Source: Corynebacterium urealyticum DSM 7109
GTDB lineage: Bacteria > Actinomycetota > Actinomycetes > Mycobacteriales > Mycobacteriaceae
Reading direction: 5' to 3'
Length of the DNA: 64,000 nt
Assembly (NCBI RefSeq): GCF_000069945.1
Contig: NC_010545.1
Coordinates: 434,001-498,000 of the forward strand
Program-made: the position numbers and the translations under genes
The notes under the pieces: generated by a model
Databases searched by the model: none
Seen by the model: only the letters and a program-made list of their open reading frames with translations
Told to the model about the DNA's origin: nothing
In this document: in pieces, positions 34,457 to 44,011 of the stretch
Position numbering within the stretch: position 1 is the stretch's first letter
How the letters are laid out: each line of letters starts with the position of its first letter

Positions 34457-35071
34457 ATGAAACATCGGCCAATCATGGATGCCGGGCCGGGCATTAACTT
34501 CTTCTCCACCAATAAAGAGCGTTTACTATTCGCGACGCTGGGCCCACTCGCGGTTCCTGAAGTGGTGAGAGAAGAAATCACACGTAAGGCGACTCAAGAT
34601 CCCAGGTTTTCGGCTGCGAATAGGGTGATGGCCAAGCTCCCCGATCGGTTGCTGCAGACGCTTTCCGATGACGTAACCCCCGAGCTCAGCGTGGTGGTTA
34701 GTCGACTGACGGGGCTGCCACTGACAGAGCGTAAACGTCATAGCCGTGACCTGGGGGAGCTCATGGTCATCGCGCATGCCGTCGTCGCTGCTGAACAGGG
34801 GAACGACGTTATCGTCCTGATCGATGACGGAGGGGGACGCCGGATAGCGAATCAGGAGGCGCGCCGCCTCCAAAGACTACGGGCGAACGGATCCTCGGTC
34901 GGCAGTCTGGCGCTCATAAGTACGGTGACGGTTCTGAAAAATGCCGTTGGAAAAGAAGAGCTGCCGGACCGTTCTTCATTGCGGAAGTTGTACGCTCGGC
35001 TGCGCAGCCTTGACGATGGCTTAAAGCCGCTGGAGGAGACAGGGCTATTAGAACTGGACGTGTGGGGATAA
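34457..35071 (+). CDS. PIN-like ribonuclease domain protein, putative toxin
   Basis: The 204-residue protein shows the spaced acidic residues of a PIN-type nuclease. D8 is in IMDAGPGINF, E39/E40 in PEVVREEI, D98/E101 in RDLGELMVIAHA and D123/D124 in VIVLIDDGGGRRIAN. PIN domains cleave RNA using Mg. AGGAGGGGGA lies just upstream. It follows the metalloprotease gene after 17 bases, so the three genes are probably co-transcribed. The assignment rests on motif spacing and context. A nuclease-dead regulator is possible. Confidence 0.65.
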   Translation: MKHRPIMDAGPGINFFSTNKERLLFATLGPLAVPEVVREEITRKATQDPRFSAANRVMAKLPDRLLQTLSDDVTPELSVVVSRLTGLPLTERKRHSRDLGELMVIAHAVVAAEQGNDVIVLIDDGGGRRIANQEARRLQRLRANGSSVGSLALISTVTVLKNAVGKEELPDRSSLRKLYARLRSLDDGLKPLEETGLLELDVWG

Positions 35072-35146
35072 GAGTCCAGTGGAACTTACTCCACCGCTCC
35101 AGCATCATCGGGAAACCGAAACGCTCCCGCCCCGCCCAGCAACCAG

Positions 35147-36043
35147 CTAGCCCAGCCGGATGTTGCTCAGCGCTTCCTCAACGTCGATGTTCTCCGGCAG
35201 CTCGCGGTACAGCTCCAGCTGATCCTTCACGCTCGTGTCCTTCAGCTCCGCGCGAGGGTCGCGGAAAGCCTCGTACTTCCGGGACTCATCCGCCAGCACG
35301 AAACCAGTCATCAGGCCACGCACCGTCTCCTGCGCGGCGAACTCCGGCAGCCCAGAGCCCATCACTAGGCGGCGGCCGTAATTCTCGTGGAAACCAGCCT
35401 GCGAAGCCTTATCCATCCGGCGGTACACAACCTCGCCCTGCCAGTTCGCGGCAAGGCGCTCCGGGTTACCGGACGGGGCGGCGTGAATACCACCAGGGGA
35501 GAGCACAAGGCCCGGGGCGTCCACGTGCTGCGCGGCATCGTACGGGCTCGGGTTCGCATCAGCCGGGTACACAGCCATCACACCAGCCAGGGTCGGCTTG
35601 TCCCCATAAGAATCAAAGCTGTCCTTGACGTACTCGCGGGCCGTTGCTGCCAGCACCGCTGCCGCCGCGCCCATGCCGTGACCAGCCAGGTACAGCTTCG
35701 ACGGGTGCACCGTCACGTGGCCCTGACCCAGCTTCACGCCAGCCAGGATCTGCAGGGAGGTCTCCAGGTCGGAGGCGAAGCCACGGTGGTTCGGCAGCAC
35801 GCCGCGCTCCGTATCGGGAGCGGCCACGGCGAAACCCCAGCTCGCAAGGTGCCGCAACGTCGCGTGGTAAGCCTTTACGCCCACCCGCCAGTCGTGCCCG
35901 AAGGCGATGCCCGGGATGCCCTTGCCCTCGGCAGGGGTGTACACGCGGCCCGGGATGCCAGCGAAATTCAGATCGCCGGTGAGCACCCGGTGCGGGCCAC
36001 GCTTGCCGAGCCTTGGAACGAGGTTTTTCAAACTATCAGCCAC
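35147..36043 (-). CDS. Alpha/beta hydrolase-fold protein with altered nucleophile elbow
   Basis: The protein resembles dienelactone-hydrolase or chlorophyllase-like alpha/beta hydrolases: GRVYTPAEGKGIPGIAFGHDW, HLASWGFAVAAPDTERG and LYLAGHGMGAAAAVLAA. The last motif is the nucleophile elbow, but the usual Ser (GxSxG) is Gly (GHGMG), so activity is doubtful unless another residue substitutes. GTG 36043 gives 298 residues starting VADSLKNLVPRLGKRGPHRV. An ATG at 36103 would overlap the glmS promoter. It is divergent from glmS and has no signal peptide. Confidence 0.75.
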   Translation of the reverse strand: MADSLKNLVPRLGKRGPHRVLTGDLNFAGIPGRVYTPAEGKGIPGIAFGHDWRVGVKAYHATLRHLASWGFAVAAPDTERGVLPNHRGFASDLETSLQILAGVKLGQGHVTVHPSKLYLAGHGMGAAAAVLAATAREYVKDSFDSYGDKPTLAGVMAVYPADANPSPYDAAQHVDAPGLVLSPGGIHAAPSGNPERLAANWQGEVVYRRMDKASQAGFHENYGRRLVMGSGLPEFAAQETVRGLMTGFVLADESRKYEAFRDPRAELKDTSVKDQLELYRELPENIDVEEALSNIRLG

Positions 36044-36105
36044 GCAACTCACACTAGTAGAAAGTGCTTCCGCATGGGCCAAGCAGGCGTGTATCGTTTC
36101 CATTT

Positions 36106-37968
36106 ATGTGCGCAATCGTTGGATACGTAGGAAAGAACCAAGCCCTGGAAATCGGGCTCGATGCACTGCAGAGGATGGAGTACCGCGGATACGATTCCGC
36201 CGGTATCGCCGTCAATAACGCAGAGGGTATCCGCGTAGAAAAAGCCGAGGGCAAGCTCAGCAACCTCGTCGAACGCATCGACATCATTGGGCGTGACACC
36301 CTGACCGGCAACACCTGCCTGGGGCACACCCGTTGGGCAACCCACGGCCGCCCGAACGACGTCAACGCGCACCCGCACCTCTCCTTCGACGGCAAGGCCG
36401 CCATCGTCCACAACGGCATCATCGAGAACTTCGCCGCCCTGCGCGACGAGCTCGAGGCCCGCGGCATCGAGCTGGTCTCCGATACGGACTCCGAGGTCGC
36501 TGCCCACCTGCTCGCCATCGAGTACAACGAGGGTGAGCACGCCGGGGACGTCGAGGCCTCCGCACTCGCCGTCCTGCGCCGCCTGGAAGGTGCGTTCACC
36601 GTCCTGTTCACCCATGCCGACGCACCGGGGCTCATCGTCGCCGGTCGCCGCAACACCCCGCTGATCGTCGGGGTCGGGGAGGACGGCATGTTCCTGGGGT
36701 CGGACGTCGCCGCTTTCATCGCCCACACCAAGAACGCCGTCGAGCTCGGCCAGGACAGCGCCGTCGCGATCACCGCCGATAACTACGAGATCATGGACTT
36801 CGACGGCGCCCCGGCCGAGGGCAGCCCGTTCACCATCGACTGGGACCAGGAGGCCGCCGAGAAGGACGGCTTCGACTCCTTCATGATGAAGGAAATCCAC
36901 GAACAGCCCGCCGCCGTCCGCGACACCCTGGCCGGCCGCTTCGTCGACGGCAAGGTTGTCCTCGACGAGCAGCGCCTTTCCGACGACGATCTGCGCAACA
37001 TCCAGAAGGTCTACGTCGTCGCCTGTGGTTCCGCCTACCACTCCGGGCTGCTGGCGAAGTACGCCATCGAGCACTGGGCCCGCATCCCGGTGGAGATCGA
37101 GGTGGCTTCCGAGTTCCGCTACCGCGACCCGGTGCTGAACCAGCAGACCCTCGTCGTCGCTGTCTCCCAGTCCGGCGAGACCGCCGACACCCTGGAGGCC
37201 GTGCGCCACGCCAAGACCCAGGGCGCGCGTGTACTGGCGGTGTGTAACACCAACGGCTCCCAGATCCCGCGCGAATCCGATGCGGTGCTCTACACCCATG
37301 CCGGCCCGGAGATCGGCGTGGCCTCCACCAAGGCATTCCTCGCCCAGGTGGCGGCGAACTACGTGGTTGGTCTGGCGCTCGCCCAGGCGCGCGGCACGAT
37401 GTACCCCGACGAGATCGGCGATATCTACGCAACCCTCGCCGAGCTGCCCACCAAGATCGAAAAGACCCTGGCGCTCGCCGAGCCGATCGAGCAGCTCGCC
37501 GAGGAGCTCGGGCCCGTGAAGACGATGCTCTTCCTGGGCCGCCACGTCGGCTTCCCGGTCGCTCTCGAGGGCGCATTGAAGCTCAAGGAGCTGGCCTATA
37601 TCCACGCCGAGGGCTTCGCCGCCGGTGAGCTCAAGCACGGCCCGATCGCCCTGATTGAGGACGACCTTCCGGTGGTTGTCGTCGTCCCGTCCCCGACGGG
37701 CCGCCCGGTGCTGCACTCCAAGATTGTGTCCAATATCCAGGAGATCCGCGCCCGCGGTGCGAAGACGATCGTCATCGCGGAGGAGGGCGACGAGGCGGTG
37801 CGCCCGTACGCCAACTGGCTGCTGGAGATCCCGGCGACGGGCACGCTGATGCAGCCGCTGCTGTCCACCGTCCCGCTGCAGTTCCTGGCCGCGGACATCG
37901 CCCGCCAGTGCGGTAACGAGGACATCGACAAGCCGCGCAACCTGGCCAAGTCCGTCACCGTGGAGTAG
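36106..37968 (+). CDS. glmS: Glutamine-fructose-6-phosphate aminotransferase (isomerising)
   Basis: GlmS makes glucosamine-6-phosphate from fructose-6-phosphate and glutamine. The start MCAIVGYVG leaves Cys2 as the N-terminal nucleophile after Met removal, which fixes the start at 36106. The N-terminal glutaminase domain (1-230) and two SIS sugar-isomerase domains (about 295-620: ACGSAYHSGL, SQSGETADTLEA, HAEGFAAGELKHGPIALI) are complete. No ribosome binding site is seen, and TATCGT (36092-36097) would start transcription close to the ATG, so the mRNA may be leaderless. Confidence 0.96.
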   Translation: MCAIVGYVGKNQALEIGLDALQRMEYRGYDSAGIAVNNAEGIRVEKAEGKLSNLVERIDIIGRDTLTGNTCLGHTRWATHGRPNDVNAHPHLSFDGKAAIVHNGIIENFAALRDELEARGIELVSDTDSEVAAHLLAIEYNEGEHAGDVEASALAVLRRLEGAFTVLFTHADAPGLIVAGRRNTPLIVGVGEDGMFLGSDVAAFIAHTKNAVELGQDSAVAITADNYEIMDFDGAPAEGSPFTIDWDQEAAEKDGFDSFMMKEIHEQPAAVRDTLAGRFVDGKVVLDEQRLSDDDLRNIQKVYVVACGSAYHSGLLAKYAIEHWARIPVEIEVASEFRYRDPVLNQQTLVVAVSQSGETADTLEAVRHAKTQGARVLAVCNTNGSQIPRESDAVLYTHAGPEIGVASTKAFLAQVAANYVVGLALAQARGTMYPDEIGDIYATLAELPTKIEKTLALAEPIEQLAEELGPVKTMLFLGRHVGFPVALEGALKLKELAYIHAEGFAAGELKHGPIALIEDDLPVVVVVPSPTGRPVLHSKIVSNIQEIRARGAKTIVIAEEGDEAVRPYANWLLEIPATGTLMQPLLSTVPLQFLAADIARQCGNEDIDKPRNLAKSVTVE

Positions 37969-38080
37969 TCCTCGGGGCACCCGGGCTACTCCGCCGACAC
38001 CTCACCCACCATCACGTTTCACCATCTCACCCGGAACGTTTCCATCACCACACAGGAGCTTCGCCCCATGCCGAATTTTT

Positions 38081-39010
38081 TTGGACGACACCCCGCCCGG
38101 CGAGCTGCTAGCCGCACGCGACTGCCTGGTCGCAGCCGGGGAGGTCTGGCCCTCCCCGCAACCACGGGAGGATAAATACGCCGGTGTGGTGGGCATTTTC
38201 GCAGGCTCCGATACGTTCCCGGGGGCCGCGCTGCTGGCACTCAAAGCGGCGGTGAAGTCCACCTCGCCGATGGTGCGCTACGCAGGCCCCGTGGACCCAC
38301 GCCTGATCGCCCTGGCCCTGCCCGAGGTGGTCAGCGCCCCACGCCCGGAGAAAGCCGGGAGGGTGCAGGCCTGGGTCGCAGGCCCCGGGATCGACGAGGA
38401 CGCACCGGAAGCACTGAACATCTTGGACTGGCTGGTGCGCCAGCCCGAACCCCTGCTGTTGGACGCCTCGGCGCTGCAGCTGGTGGCGAAGAATACGCAG
38501 CTGCTGCGCGGAATCATCAACCGCCACACCACGGGCCGGGCGACCGTGCTGACCCCACATGCTGGGGAGTTCGCCGCTCTCGCACGGGCGCTGGGCAACG
38601 AGGAGCAGGCTGAGGCCGCGGCCGTCGACCAGGATTTTGATCGCCGCCGCACCGCGTGCGCCTGGCTTGCCCGGCAGACCAAGTCGGTGGTGCTGCTCAA
38701 GGGGCGGCACACGATCGTCTCTGATGGAGACGTCGCCTGGGGCGTGGACGCAGGCCACTCCTGGTCCGCCACCCCGGGCTCCGGGGATGTGCTCGCAGGC
38801 ATCGCCGGGGCCGTGATTGCGGCGGCCGAAAAGGCCCCGCTGCTGCACTGCATCCTCGGCGCGGTGGCGGTGCACGCGGTGGCGGCACTTCACGCTGCGG
38901 AGACCCCGGAGGGCTTCGCCCCGATTTCGGCATCCGACATCGTGGAGAGCATCCACGCTGTGGTCGCGGTCGCGCTCCGGCATGCGCATGAAGAAGCCGA
39001 CGGCGACTAG
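38081..39010 (+). CDS. nnrD: ADP-dependent NAD(P)H-hydrate dehydratase, 5' end frameshifted in a T7 run
   Basis: NnrD repairs hydrated NAD(P)H. The carbohydrate-kinase-like domain shows VVGIFAGSDTFPGAALLAL, the TPHAGEFAAL motif and the catalytic SATPGSGDVLAGIAGA. The frame opens at TTG 38081, which has no ribosome binding site. A well-placed ATG at 38068 (AGGAG 9 bases upstream) reads MPNF and then leaves this frame at a run of seven T (38076-38082). With six T it would read MPNFLDDTPPGELLAARD. The N-terminal epimerase domain present in fused actinobacterial Nnr proteins is absent. alr follows 10 bases later. Confidence 0.85.
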   Translation: MDDTPPGELLAARDCLVAAGEVWPSPQPREDKYAGVVGIFAGSDTFPGAALLALKAAVKSTSPMVRYAGPVDPRLIALALPEVVSAPRPEKAGRVQAWVAGPGIDEDAPEALNILDWLVRQPEPLLLDASALQLVAKNTQLLRGIINRHTTGRATVLTPHAGEFAALARALGNEEQAEAAAVDQDFDRRRTACAWLARQTKSVVLLKGRHTIVSDGDVAWGVDAGHSWSATPGSGDVLAGIAGAVIAAAEKAPLLHCILGAVAVHAVAALHAAETPEGFAPISASDIVESIHAVVAVALRHAHEEADGD

Positions 39011-39020
39011 CCTTAAGGCC

Positions 39021-40283
39021 ATGACCCACACCCCGAAGGATAAAACGGGTCGCGGCGAGCTCATCCAGCTCGTCGTCGACCTGGGAGCACTGGCCAACAA
39101 CACCCGCTTCTTCGCGGACTTCGTCGCACCCGCCCAACTCATGGCGGTCGTGAAAGCCGATGGCTATAACCACGGTGCGCTGCGTATCGCGCAGACCGCG
39201 CTGGACCACGGTGCGGCAGTGGTGGGGGTGGCCACCGTCCCGGAGGCTCTGCTGTTGCGCGAGCGGGGCCCGGTGAAGGACGGCGAGCCGGCTACCATCT
39301 TCGCCTGGATGTGGGAACCAGCCATGGACCTCACCCCGGCCTTCGACGCCGAGCTGACCCTGGGCGTGCCCTCCCTGGCACACGCCCGCAGCCTCATCGA
39401 CCAAGCCCGTTCCCGGCAGGCTAAGCCACGTCCGGTGGTGGGCGTGATGTCCGATACCGGCATGTCCCGCTCCGGGATCAGCCCGGCTGAATGGCAGGAG
39501 ACCATCGCGCTGCTCGCCGCCGCAGAGCAGGAAGGCCTCATCGCGGTGGACGGGGTGTTCACGCACCTGGCGTCCGCGGACGAGGACGCACAGCGCGCCG
39601 TGACGGACCGGCAGCACCAGCGATTCCAGCAAGCCATCGCCGACTGCCGCGCCGCCGGCATGGCCGTGCCCCGCAACCACATCGCCAACACCCCGGCAAC
39701 GCTGACTCGCCCGGACATGCACCACGAGCTCGTGCGCCCAGGCCTCGGCGTCTACGGCGTGGACCCGGTGGCAGGCGGAACCCCCACCGGGGCGGCGGAA
39801 AACGCCGTACCGGGACTACCGGACGTCCTGCCCCTCCAGCGGACGATGAGCATGCGCGCGAAGGTCATCACCACCCGTGTGGTTCCGAAGGGCGAATCCG
39901 TCAGCTACGGCGGTATCTGGACCGCCCCGGAGGACACCCGCACCGCCGTCGTCGCCGCAGGCTACGCGGACGGGGTGCCGCGGTCGGCGTCCGGAAAGAT
40001 GCAGGTCAGCATCAACGGGGAGAGCTACCAGCAGGTCGGGAGGATCTGCATGGACCAGTTCGTCGTCGCCCTGGGACCGGCCGAGAGCGCTGCCGCGGAG
40101 GCCGTGCAGCCGGGCGACTGGGCCGTGATCTTCGGCGACCCGGCGGCAGGGGAACCCAGCGTGGAGGACCTCGCCGCGGCCGCCGGCACCATCCCCTACG
40201 AGGTCGTCACGATGCCGCGCGGGCCACGCGTCCAGCGGGTCGTCGTGGACGTGGAAGGGCAGGAACACGTTGTCGAACGCTAA
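39021..40283 (+). CDS. alr: Alanine racemase
   Basis: Alr makes D-alanine for peptidoglycan with PLP. The PLP lysine is K45 in MAVVKADGYNHGA. The catalytic tyrosine of the second protomer lies in SVSYGGIWTA, and the C-terminal domain has GYADGVPRSASG and VGRICMDQFVV. ATG 39021 gives 420 residues and follows the nnrD stop by 10 bases. In-frame codons further upstream belong to the nnrD region. AAGG precedes the ATG weakly. The 3' end overlaps tsaE. Confidence 0.95.
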   Translation: MTHTPKDKTGRGELIQLVVDLGALANNTRFFADFVAPAQLMAVVKADGYNHGALRIAQTALDHGAAVVGVATVPEALLLRERGPVKDGEPATIFAWMWEPAMDLTPAFDAELTLGVPSLAHARSLIDQARSRQAKPRPVVGVMSDTGMSRSGISPAEWQETIALLAAAEQEGLIAVDGVFTHLASADEDAQRAVTDRQHQRFQQAIADCRAAGMAVPRNHIANTPATLTRPDMHHELVRPGLGVYGVDPVAGGTPTGAAENAVPGLPDVLPLQRTMSMRAKVITTRVVPKGESVSYGGIWTAPEDTRTAVVAAGYADGVPRSASGKMQVSINGESYQQVGRICMDQFVVALGPAESAAAEAVQPGDWAVIFGDPAAGEPSVEDLAAAAGTIPYEVVTMPRGPRVQRVVVDVEGQEHVVER

Positions 40284-40899
40284 GGCTGGCAACGGGATGG
40301 ACCTGGGCGAGGCGCAGGGGCACGCGCACGCCCGCACCCCGGAAGACATGCGTGCCATCGGCCGCGAGCTGGGGCAGCAGCTAGCCGCGGGCACCGTCGT
40401 GATCCTCACCGGACCGCTCGGGGCGGGCAAAACCACCATCACGCAGGGCATCGCCGACGGGCTGGCGGTCAAGGGGCGCGTGCAGTCGCCGACCTTCACC
40501 ATCGTGCGCACCCACAAGCCCGGGGCGCGCGGCATCCGGCTGCTGCACATGGACGCTTACCGCCTGCTCGGCGAGGGGGTGGCTGAGTCCATCGCGCCGG
40601 GCGAGCAGCTCTCCCGCGACGACGTCCTGGACACGCTCGAATCCCTGGACATCGACGCCGACCTGGATGACGCGGTGCTCGTCGCCGAGTGGGGGCGCGG
40701 GGTCGTGGAGGAGCTCGCGGACCGGGTCCTGGACGTGGAGATCACGCGCGCCGTGGGGGCTGAGGTGAGTGATGGCAGCGACGCCGCGGCGGTGGACGTT
40801 CTAGGAGATGGTGGCCTCGCGGATAGCGGTGAGGTCATCGACATGACCGACGGCGACGAGGACGACCCGCGCGAGGTCCACTGGCGCTGGTCCGAGTAG
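40270..40899 (+). CDS. tsaE: tRNA threonylcarbamoyladenosine biosynthesis ATPase TsaE
   Basis: TsaE is the ATPase partner of TsaB-TsaD in making t6A37 of tRNA. The 209-residue protein has Walker A GPLGAGKTTITQG (about residues 48-60), SPTFTIVRTH and HMDAYRLL. TTG 40270 (AGGAA just upstream) overlaps the alr end by 14 bases. ATG 40297 is the alternative. The acidic C-terminal tail (about 160-209) is longer than usual. It directly precedes the TsaB-RimI-TsaD gene, so the whole t6A set is together. Confidence 0.92.
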   Translation: MSNAKAGNGMDLGEAQGHAHARTPEDMRAIGRELGQQLAAGTVVILTGPLGAGKTTITQGIADGLAVKGRVQSPTFTIVRTHKPGARGIRLLHMDAYRLLGEGVAESIAPGEQLSRDDVLDTLESLDIDADLDDAVLVAEWGRGVVEELADRVLDVEITRAVGAEVSDGSDAAAVDVLGDGGLADSGEVIDMTDGDEDDPREVHWRWSE

Positions 40900-40912
40900 C
40901 TGGGCTCGGCTG

Positions 40913-41040
40913 GCAGTCGACGGCGGACGGCGGTCGGCGGACGGCGGGGGCGCACCGACGGCAGACGGCGAGTGGCTGGACGTCGTTGAAAGTGGGACGG
41001 TGCCGTCGAAGGGGAGGACGGTGCCGTCGACGACCGGGGA
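40913..41040 (+). repeat. Degenerate short repeats between tsaE and the tsaBD fusion
   Basis: The 210-base gap carries GGCGGACGGCGG-type units near 40920-40970 and two copies of GGACGGTGCCGTCGA (about 41000-41030). It encodes no recognisable protein. The promoter of the next gene lies at its right end. Confidence 0.5.
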
Positions 41041-41109
41041 CGTCGGCGTCGTAGCGTGCGTTGATGGAGCGCGAAGGGCGTGTCTGCGCGGGGTAGTACA
41101 CTAACCCCC

Positions 41110-43746
41110 ATGCTCGTGCTCACGATTGATACCGCCACGTCCTACGTTGTTTCTGGCCTCGTTGAGGTCAACCGTCGGGCGGGCAGTTGGGGCACGTTCG
41201 AGTACTCCACGACGACGCTCTCCCAGCGGGTGCAGCGCAACCCGCGCGGCCACATGGAGCTGCTCGTTCCGCATATCCAGGAGTCCCTCGCGGAAGCGGG
41301 GCTGCGGCCGAAAGACATCGAAGCCGTGGTCGTGGGCGCTGGTCCGGGGCCGTTTACGGGGCTGCGTGTCGGGATGGCGACGGGGGCGGCGTTCGCGGAT
41401 GCGATCGGTGTGCCGGTGTTCGGGGTGGATTCGTTGTCCGCCACCGCCGCCAGCGTTGCCGCTGGTCACCAGGAGTGCCTTGTTCTTTCCGACGCCAGGA
41501 GGCGCGAGTGGTACTCGGCCACCGCCACCGAGGCCGGTCGGCTGATCGCTGGGCCGGCCGTGGGCAAGCCCGTGGATGTGCTGGCCGAGCATGGATCCAA
41601 GCCCATCGCGGTGGCGCTGACCGCTGAGGTGGCGCGCGCGATCGAGAAGCTCGAGGGGGAGGAGAAGGCCGCGACTGAGGATTGGCGCATCATCACGGAG
41701 GATGCATATCCCACGCCCGAGGGGCTGGCGCTGGCGGGCGCGGATCAGCTGTGGTGGCTCGAGGGGGAGGGCCACTTTGTGGAGCGGCTGGGGCGCCCGC
41801 TGGTGGCGCAGTATTTGCGCCGGCCGGATGCCGCGGAGCCGAAGCGCAAGGAGCGCACTGCCGCGGTGAACTTCGCCGCGGCCGCTGAGGATGTGGCGGC
41901 TTTTGATCGGCTGGAGGCTGAGCAGCGTACGGCGGAGGCCGCGCTGGAAGGGGCGATGACCGAAGCAGCGGGTGTCGGCGCCGAGTCTGCGAATGCTGAG
42001 GCTGCGAAGGCCGAGGCGGCGGATGCTGAAGCTGGGAATGTCGAACCTGCGGATGCTGAACCCGCGAATGCTGAACTCACAGTGGAGCTGCTGACCCTGG
42101 ATCGCGCATCCCTGGCTGACCTGGAGGAGATGGCGCGGATCGAGCAGGAACTCTTCAGCGAAGAATCCCCCTGGTCCCTGGAGGCCTTCCGCGCTGAGCT
42201 CGCCAACCCCCGCAACTACTACGTCGCCCTGCGGGTGGCAGGCCAGCTGCAGGGCTATGCGGGCATCGCGCTCAACGGGCCGCCCGCGGACCCGGAGTGG
42301 GAGATCCACACCGTGGCGCTGTCCCCGGAGCAGCAAGGCAAGGGCCACTCGCGGCTGCTGATGGACAAGCTCTTCGAGCCTCTGCAGGTCATCGGCGGGC
42401 CGGTGTACCTCGAGGTCCGCGACGGCAACGCCCCGGCCGTGGGGCTCTACGAAAGCTATGGCTTCGCGGTCACCGGCCGCCGTAAGGGCTACTACCAGCC
42501 CTCCGGGGCCGATGCCCTCACCATGTTCCGCCCCGACGAGAAGCGCCCGAGCCAGGCGGACGAGGGTGGGCAGGACGGAGCAGAAGGCATCGCCGAGCAG
42601 GACGCCGCCACGCCGGGGAGCGCTACTGATGCTGCAGAGTCCATGCTCGTCATGGGTATTGAAAGTTCCTGCGACGAGACCGGGGTCGGCGTCGTGCGCA
42701 TGAGCAAAACCGACGGTGACCAAGAGGAAACAGGCAGCGCCCCGGTCGTCGAGGAACTCGTCAACCAGGTCGCCAGCTCCATGGAACAGCACGCCCGCTT
42801 CGGTGGTGTGGTCCCGGAGATCGCCAGCCGAGCCCACCTGGAAGCCATGCAGCCCACCATGCGGGCGGCGATGCGCAGCCTGCAGAAACAGACCCGTATC
42901 GGGCAGCGCCCGGATGCCGTCGCCGTGACCATCGGCCCGGGGCTCGCCGGCGCGCTCATGGTCGGTGCCGCCGCGGCCAAGGCCTACGCCGCGGCCTGGG
43001 AGGTGCCCTTCTACGCGGTGAACCACCTGGGCGGGCACGTCGCCGTCGAGGCGCTCACGGAGGAAGGCCGCGAGCCGCTGAAGAACGCCATCGCGCTGCT
43101 CGTCAGCGGCGGGCACACCCAGATCCTGCAGGTCGACGGGGTGGGCAAGCCCATGACGGAGCTCGGCAGCACCCTCGATGATGCCGCCGGTGAGGCCTAT
43201 GACAAGGTCTCCCGCCTCCTCGGGCTCGGCTACCCGGGCGGGCCGGTGATCGACCGCCTCGCCCGCCAGGGCAACCGCAAGGCCATCGCCTTCCCGCGCG
43301 GCATGATGCGCCCGCAGGACTCCCGCTACGACTTCTCCTTCTCTGGTCTAAAGACCGCCGTCGCGCGCTTCGTCGAGCGCGCCGAAGCGGCCGGGCAGGT
43401 GGGGGAGAACGCCATCCCAGTCGAGGATGTTTGCGCCTCCTTCCAGGAAGCCGTGGCCGACGTGCTCACCGCCAAGGCCCTGCGCGCCTGCGAGGACACC
43501 GGCGCGAAGGTGCTGCTGCTCGGCGGGGGAGTCTCCGCGAACTCCCGGCTGCGCGGGCTGGCTGCCGACCGCTGCCGCGACGCCGGGGTGGAGCTGCGGA
43601 TTCCGCCGCTGCCGCTGTGCACCGATAACGGCGTGATGATCGCCGCCTTGGCCGCGCAGCTCATCAGCGAAGGCGCCCAGCCAACCGCGATGTCCGTCGG
43701 CACCGACCCGGCCCTTGAAGTTGAGGTCCCGATCCTCACCGACTAG
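41110..43746 (+). CDS. tsaD: TsaB-RimI-TsaD triple fusion (t6A synthesis and N-terminal acetylation)
   Basis: The 878-residue protein joins three normally separate proteins. Residues about 1-235 are TsaB ([33 protein letters not shown]). A Glu/Ala-rich linker of imperfect repeats spans about 240-320. Residues about 325-475 are a RimI-type GNAT acetyltransferase ([30 protein letters not shown]). After a short acidic linker, residues 512-878 are complete TsaD ([15 protein letters not shown], metal-binding NHLGGH at 638-643, TDNGVM near 839). It would make t6A in tRNA with TsaE and acetylate proteins such as S18. ATG 41110 has no ribosome binding site; TACACT (41097-41102) suggests a leaderless transcript. 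Confidence 0.93.
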   Translation: MLVLTIDTATSYVVSGLVEVNRRAGSWGTFEYSTTTLSQRVQRNPRGHMELLVPHIQESLAEAGLRPKDIEAVVVGAGPGPFTGLRVGMATGAAFADAIGVPVFGVDSLSATAASVAAGHQECLVLSDARRREWYSATATEAGRLIAGPAVGKPVDVLAEHGSKPIAVALTAEVARAIEKLEGEEKAATEDWRIITEDAYPTPEGLALAGADQLWWLEGEGHFVERLGRPLVAQYLRRPDAAEPKRKERTAAVNFAAAAEDVAAFDRLEAEQRTAEAALEGAMTEAAGVGAESANAEAAKAEAADAEAGNVEPADAEPANAELTVELLTLDRASLADLEEMARIEQELFSEESPWSLEAFRAELANPRNYYVALRVAGQLQGYAGIALNGPPADPEWEIHTVALSPEQQGKGHSRLLMDKLFEPLQVIGGPVYLEVRDGNAPAVGLYESYGFAVTGRRKGYYQPSGADALTMFRPDEKRPSQADEGGQDGAEGIAEQDAATPGSATDAAESMLVMGIESSCDETGVGVVRMSKTDGDQEETGSAPVVEELVNQVASSMEQHARFGGVVPEIASRAHLEAMQPTMRAAMRSLQKQTRIGQRPDAVAVTIGPGLAGALMVGAAAAKAYAAAWEVPFYAVNHLGGHVAVEALTEEGREPLKNAIALLVSGGHTQILQVDGVGKPMTELGSTLDDAAGEAYDKVSRLLGLGYPGGPVIDRLARQGNRKAIAFPRGMMRPQDSRYDFSFSGLKTAVARFVERAEAAGQVGENAIPVEDVCASFQEAVADVLTAKALRACEDTGAKVLLLGGGVSANSRLRGLAADRCRDAGVELRIPPLPLCTDNGVMIAALAAQLISEGAQPTAMSVGTDPALEVEVPILTD

Positions 43747-43984
43747 GCGGGGATAGGCACCAGCGGTGGCGGGGGCGTCGTCCGGGCGGGGCGTCGAACC
43801 CCACCGCCGAAACAGACGGACCAGCGGTGGGGGTGGCGTCGTCGTCAAAGAAAAAGAGGGGGACAAAGAACGGGAACGGGAGGGGCTGCGTCGGCGACTG
43901 AATCACGACGAGCGACCACGGCGGCAAGTTAAAGCGGGGCTGAGCAAGGCTGAGTAAGCCCGACTCAACCGGCACTGTTGAGGG

Positions 43985-44011
43985 TTAGCACTTGGGTGGG
44001 TAGAGTGCTAG
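43985..44011 (+). promoter_or_regulatory. CIRCE element (HrcA operator) of groES-groEL1
   Basis: TTAGCACTT-N9-GAGTGCTAG matches the CIRCE consensus TTAGCACTC-N9-GAGTGCTAA with two mismatches at the arm ends. It predicts repression by HrcA. The 238-base gap before it also contains two copies of ACCAGCGGTGG-type units (43759 and 43820) and no gene. Confidence 0.9.

Noticed and set aside
40980-41109. Small gene between tsaE and the tsa fusion
   Set aside because: Only short repeat-derived frames, with no ribosome binding site or similarity.
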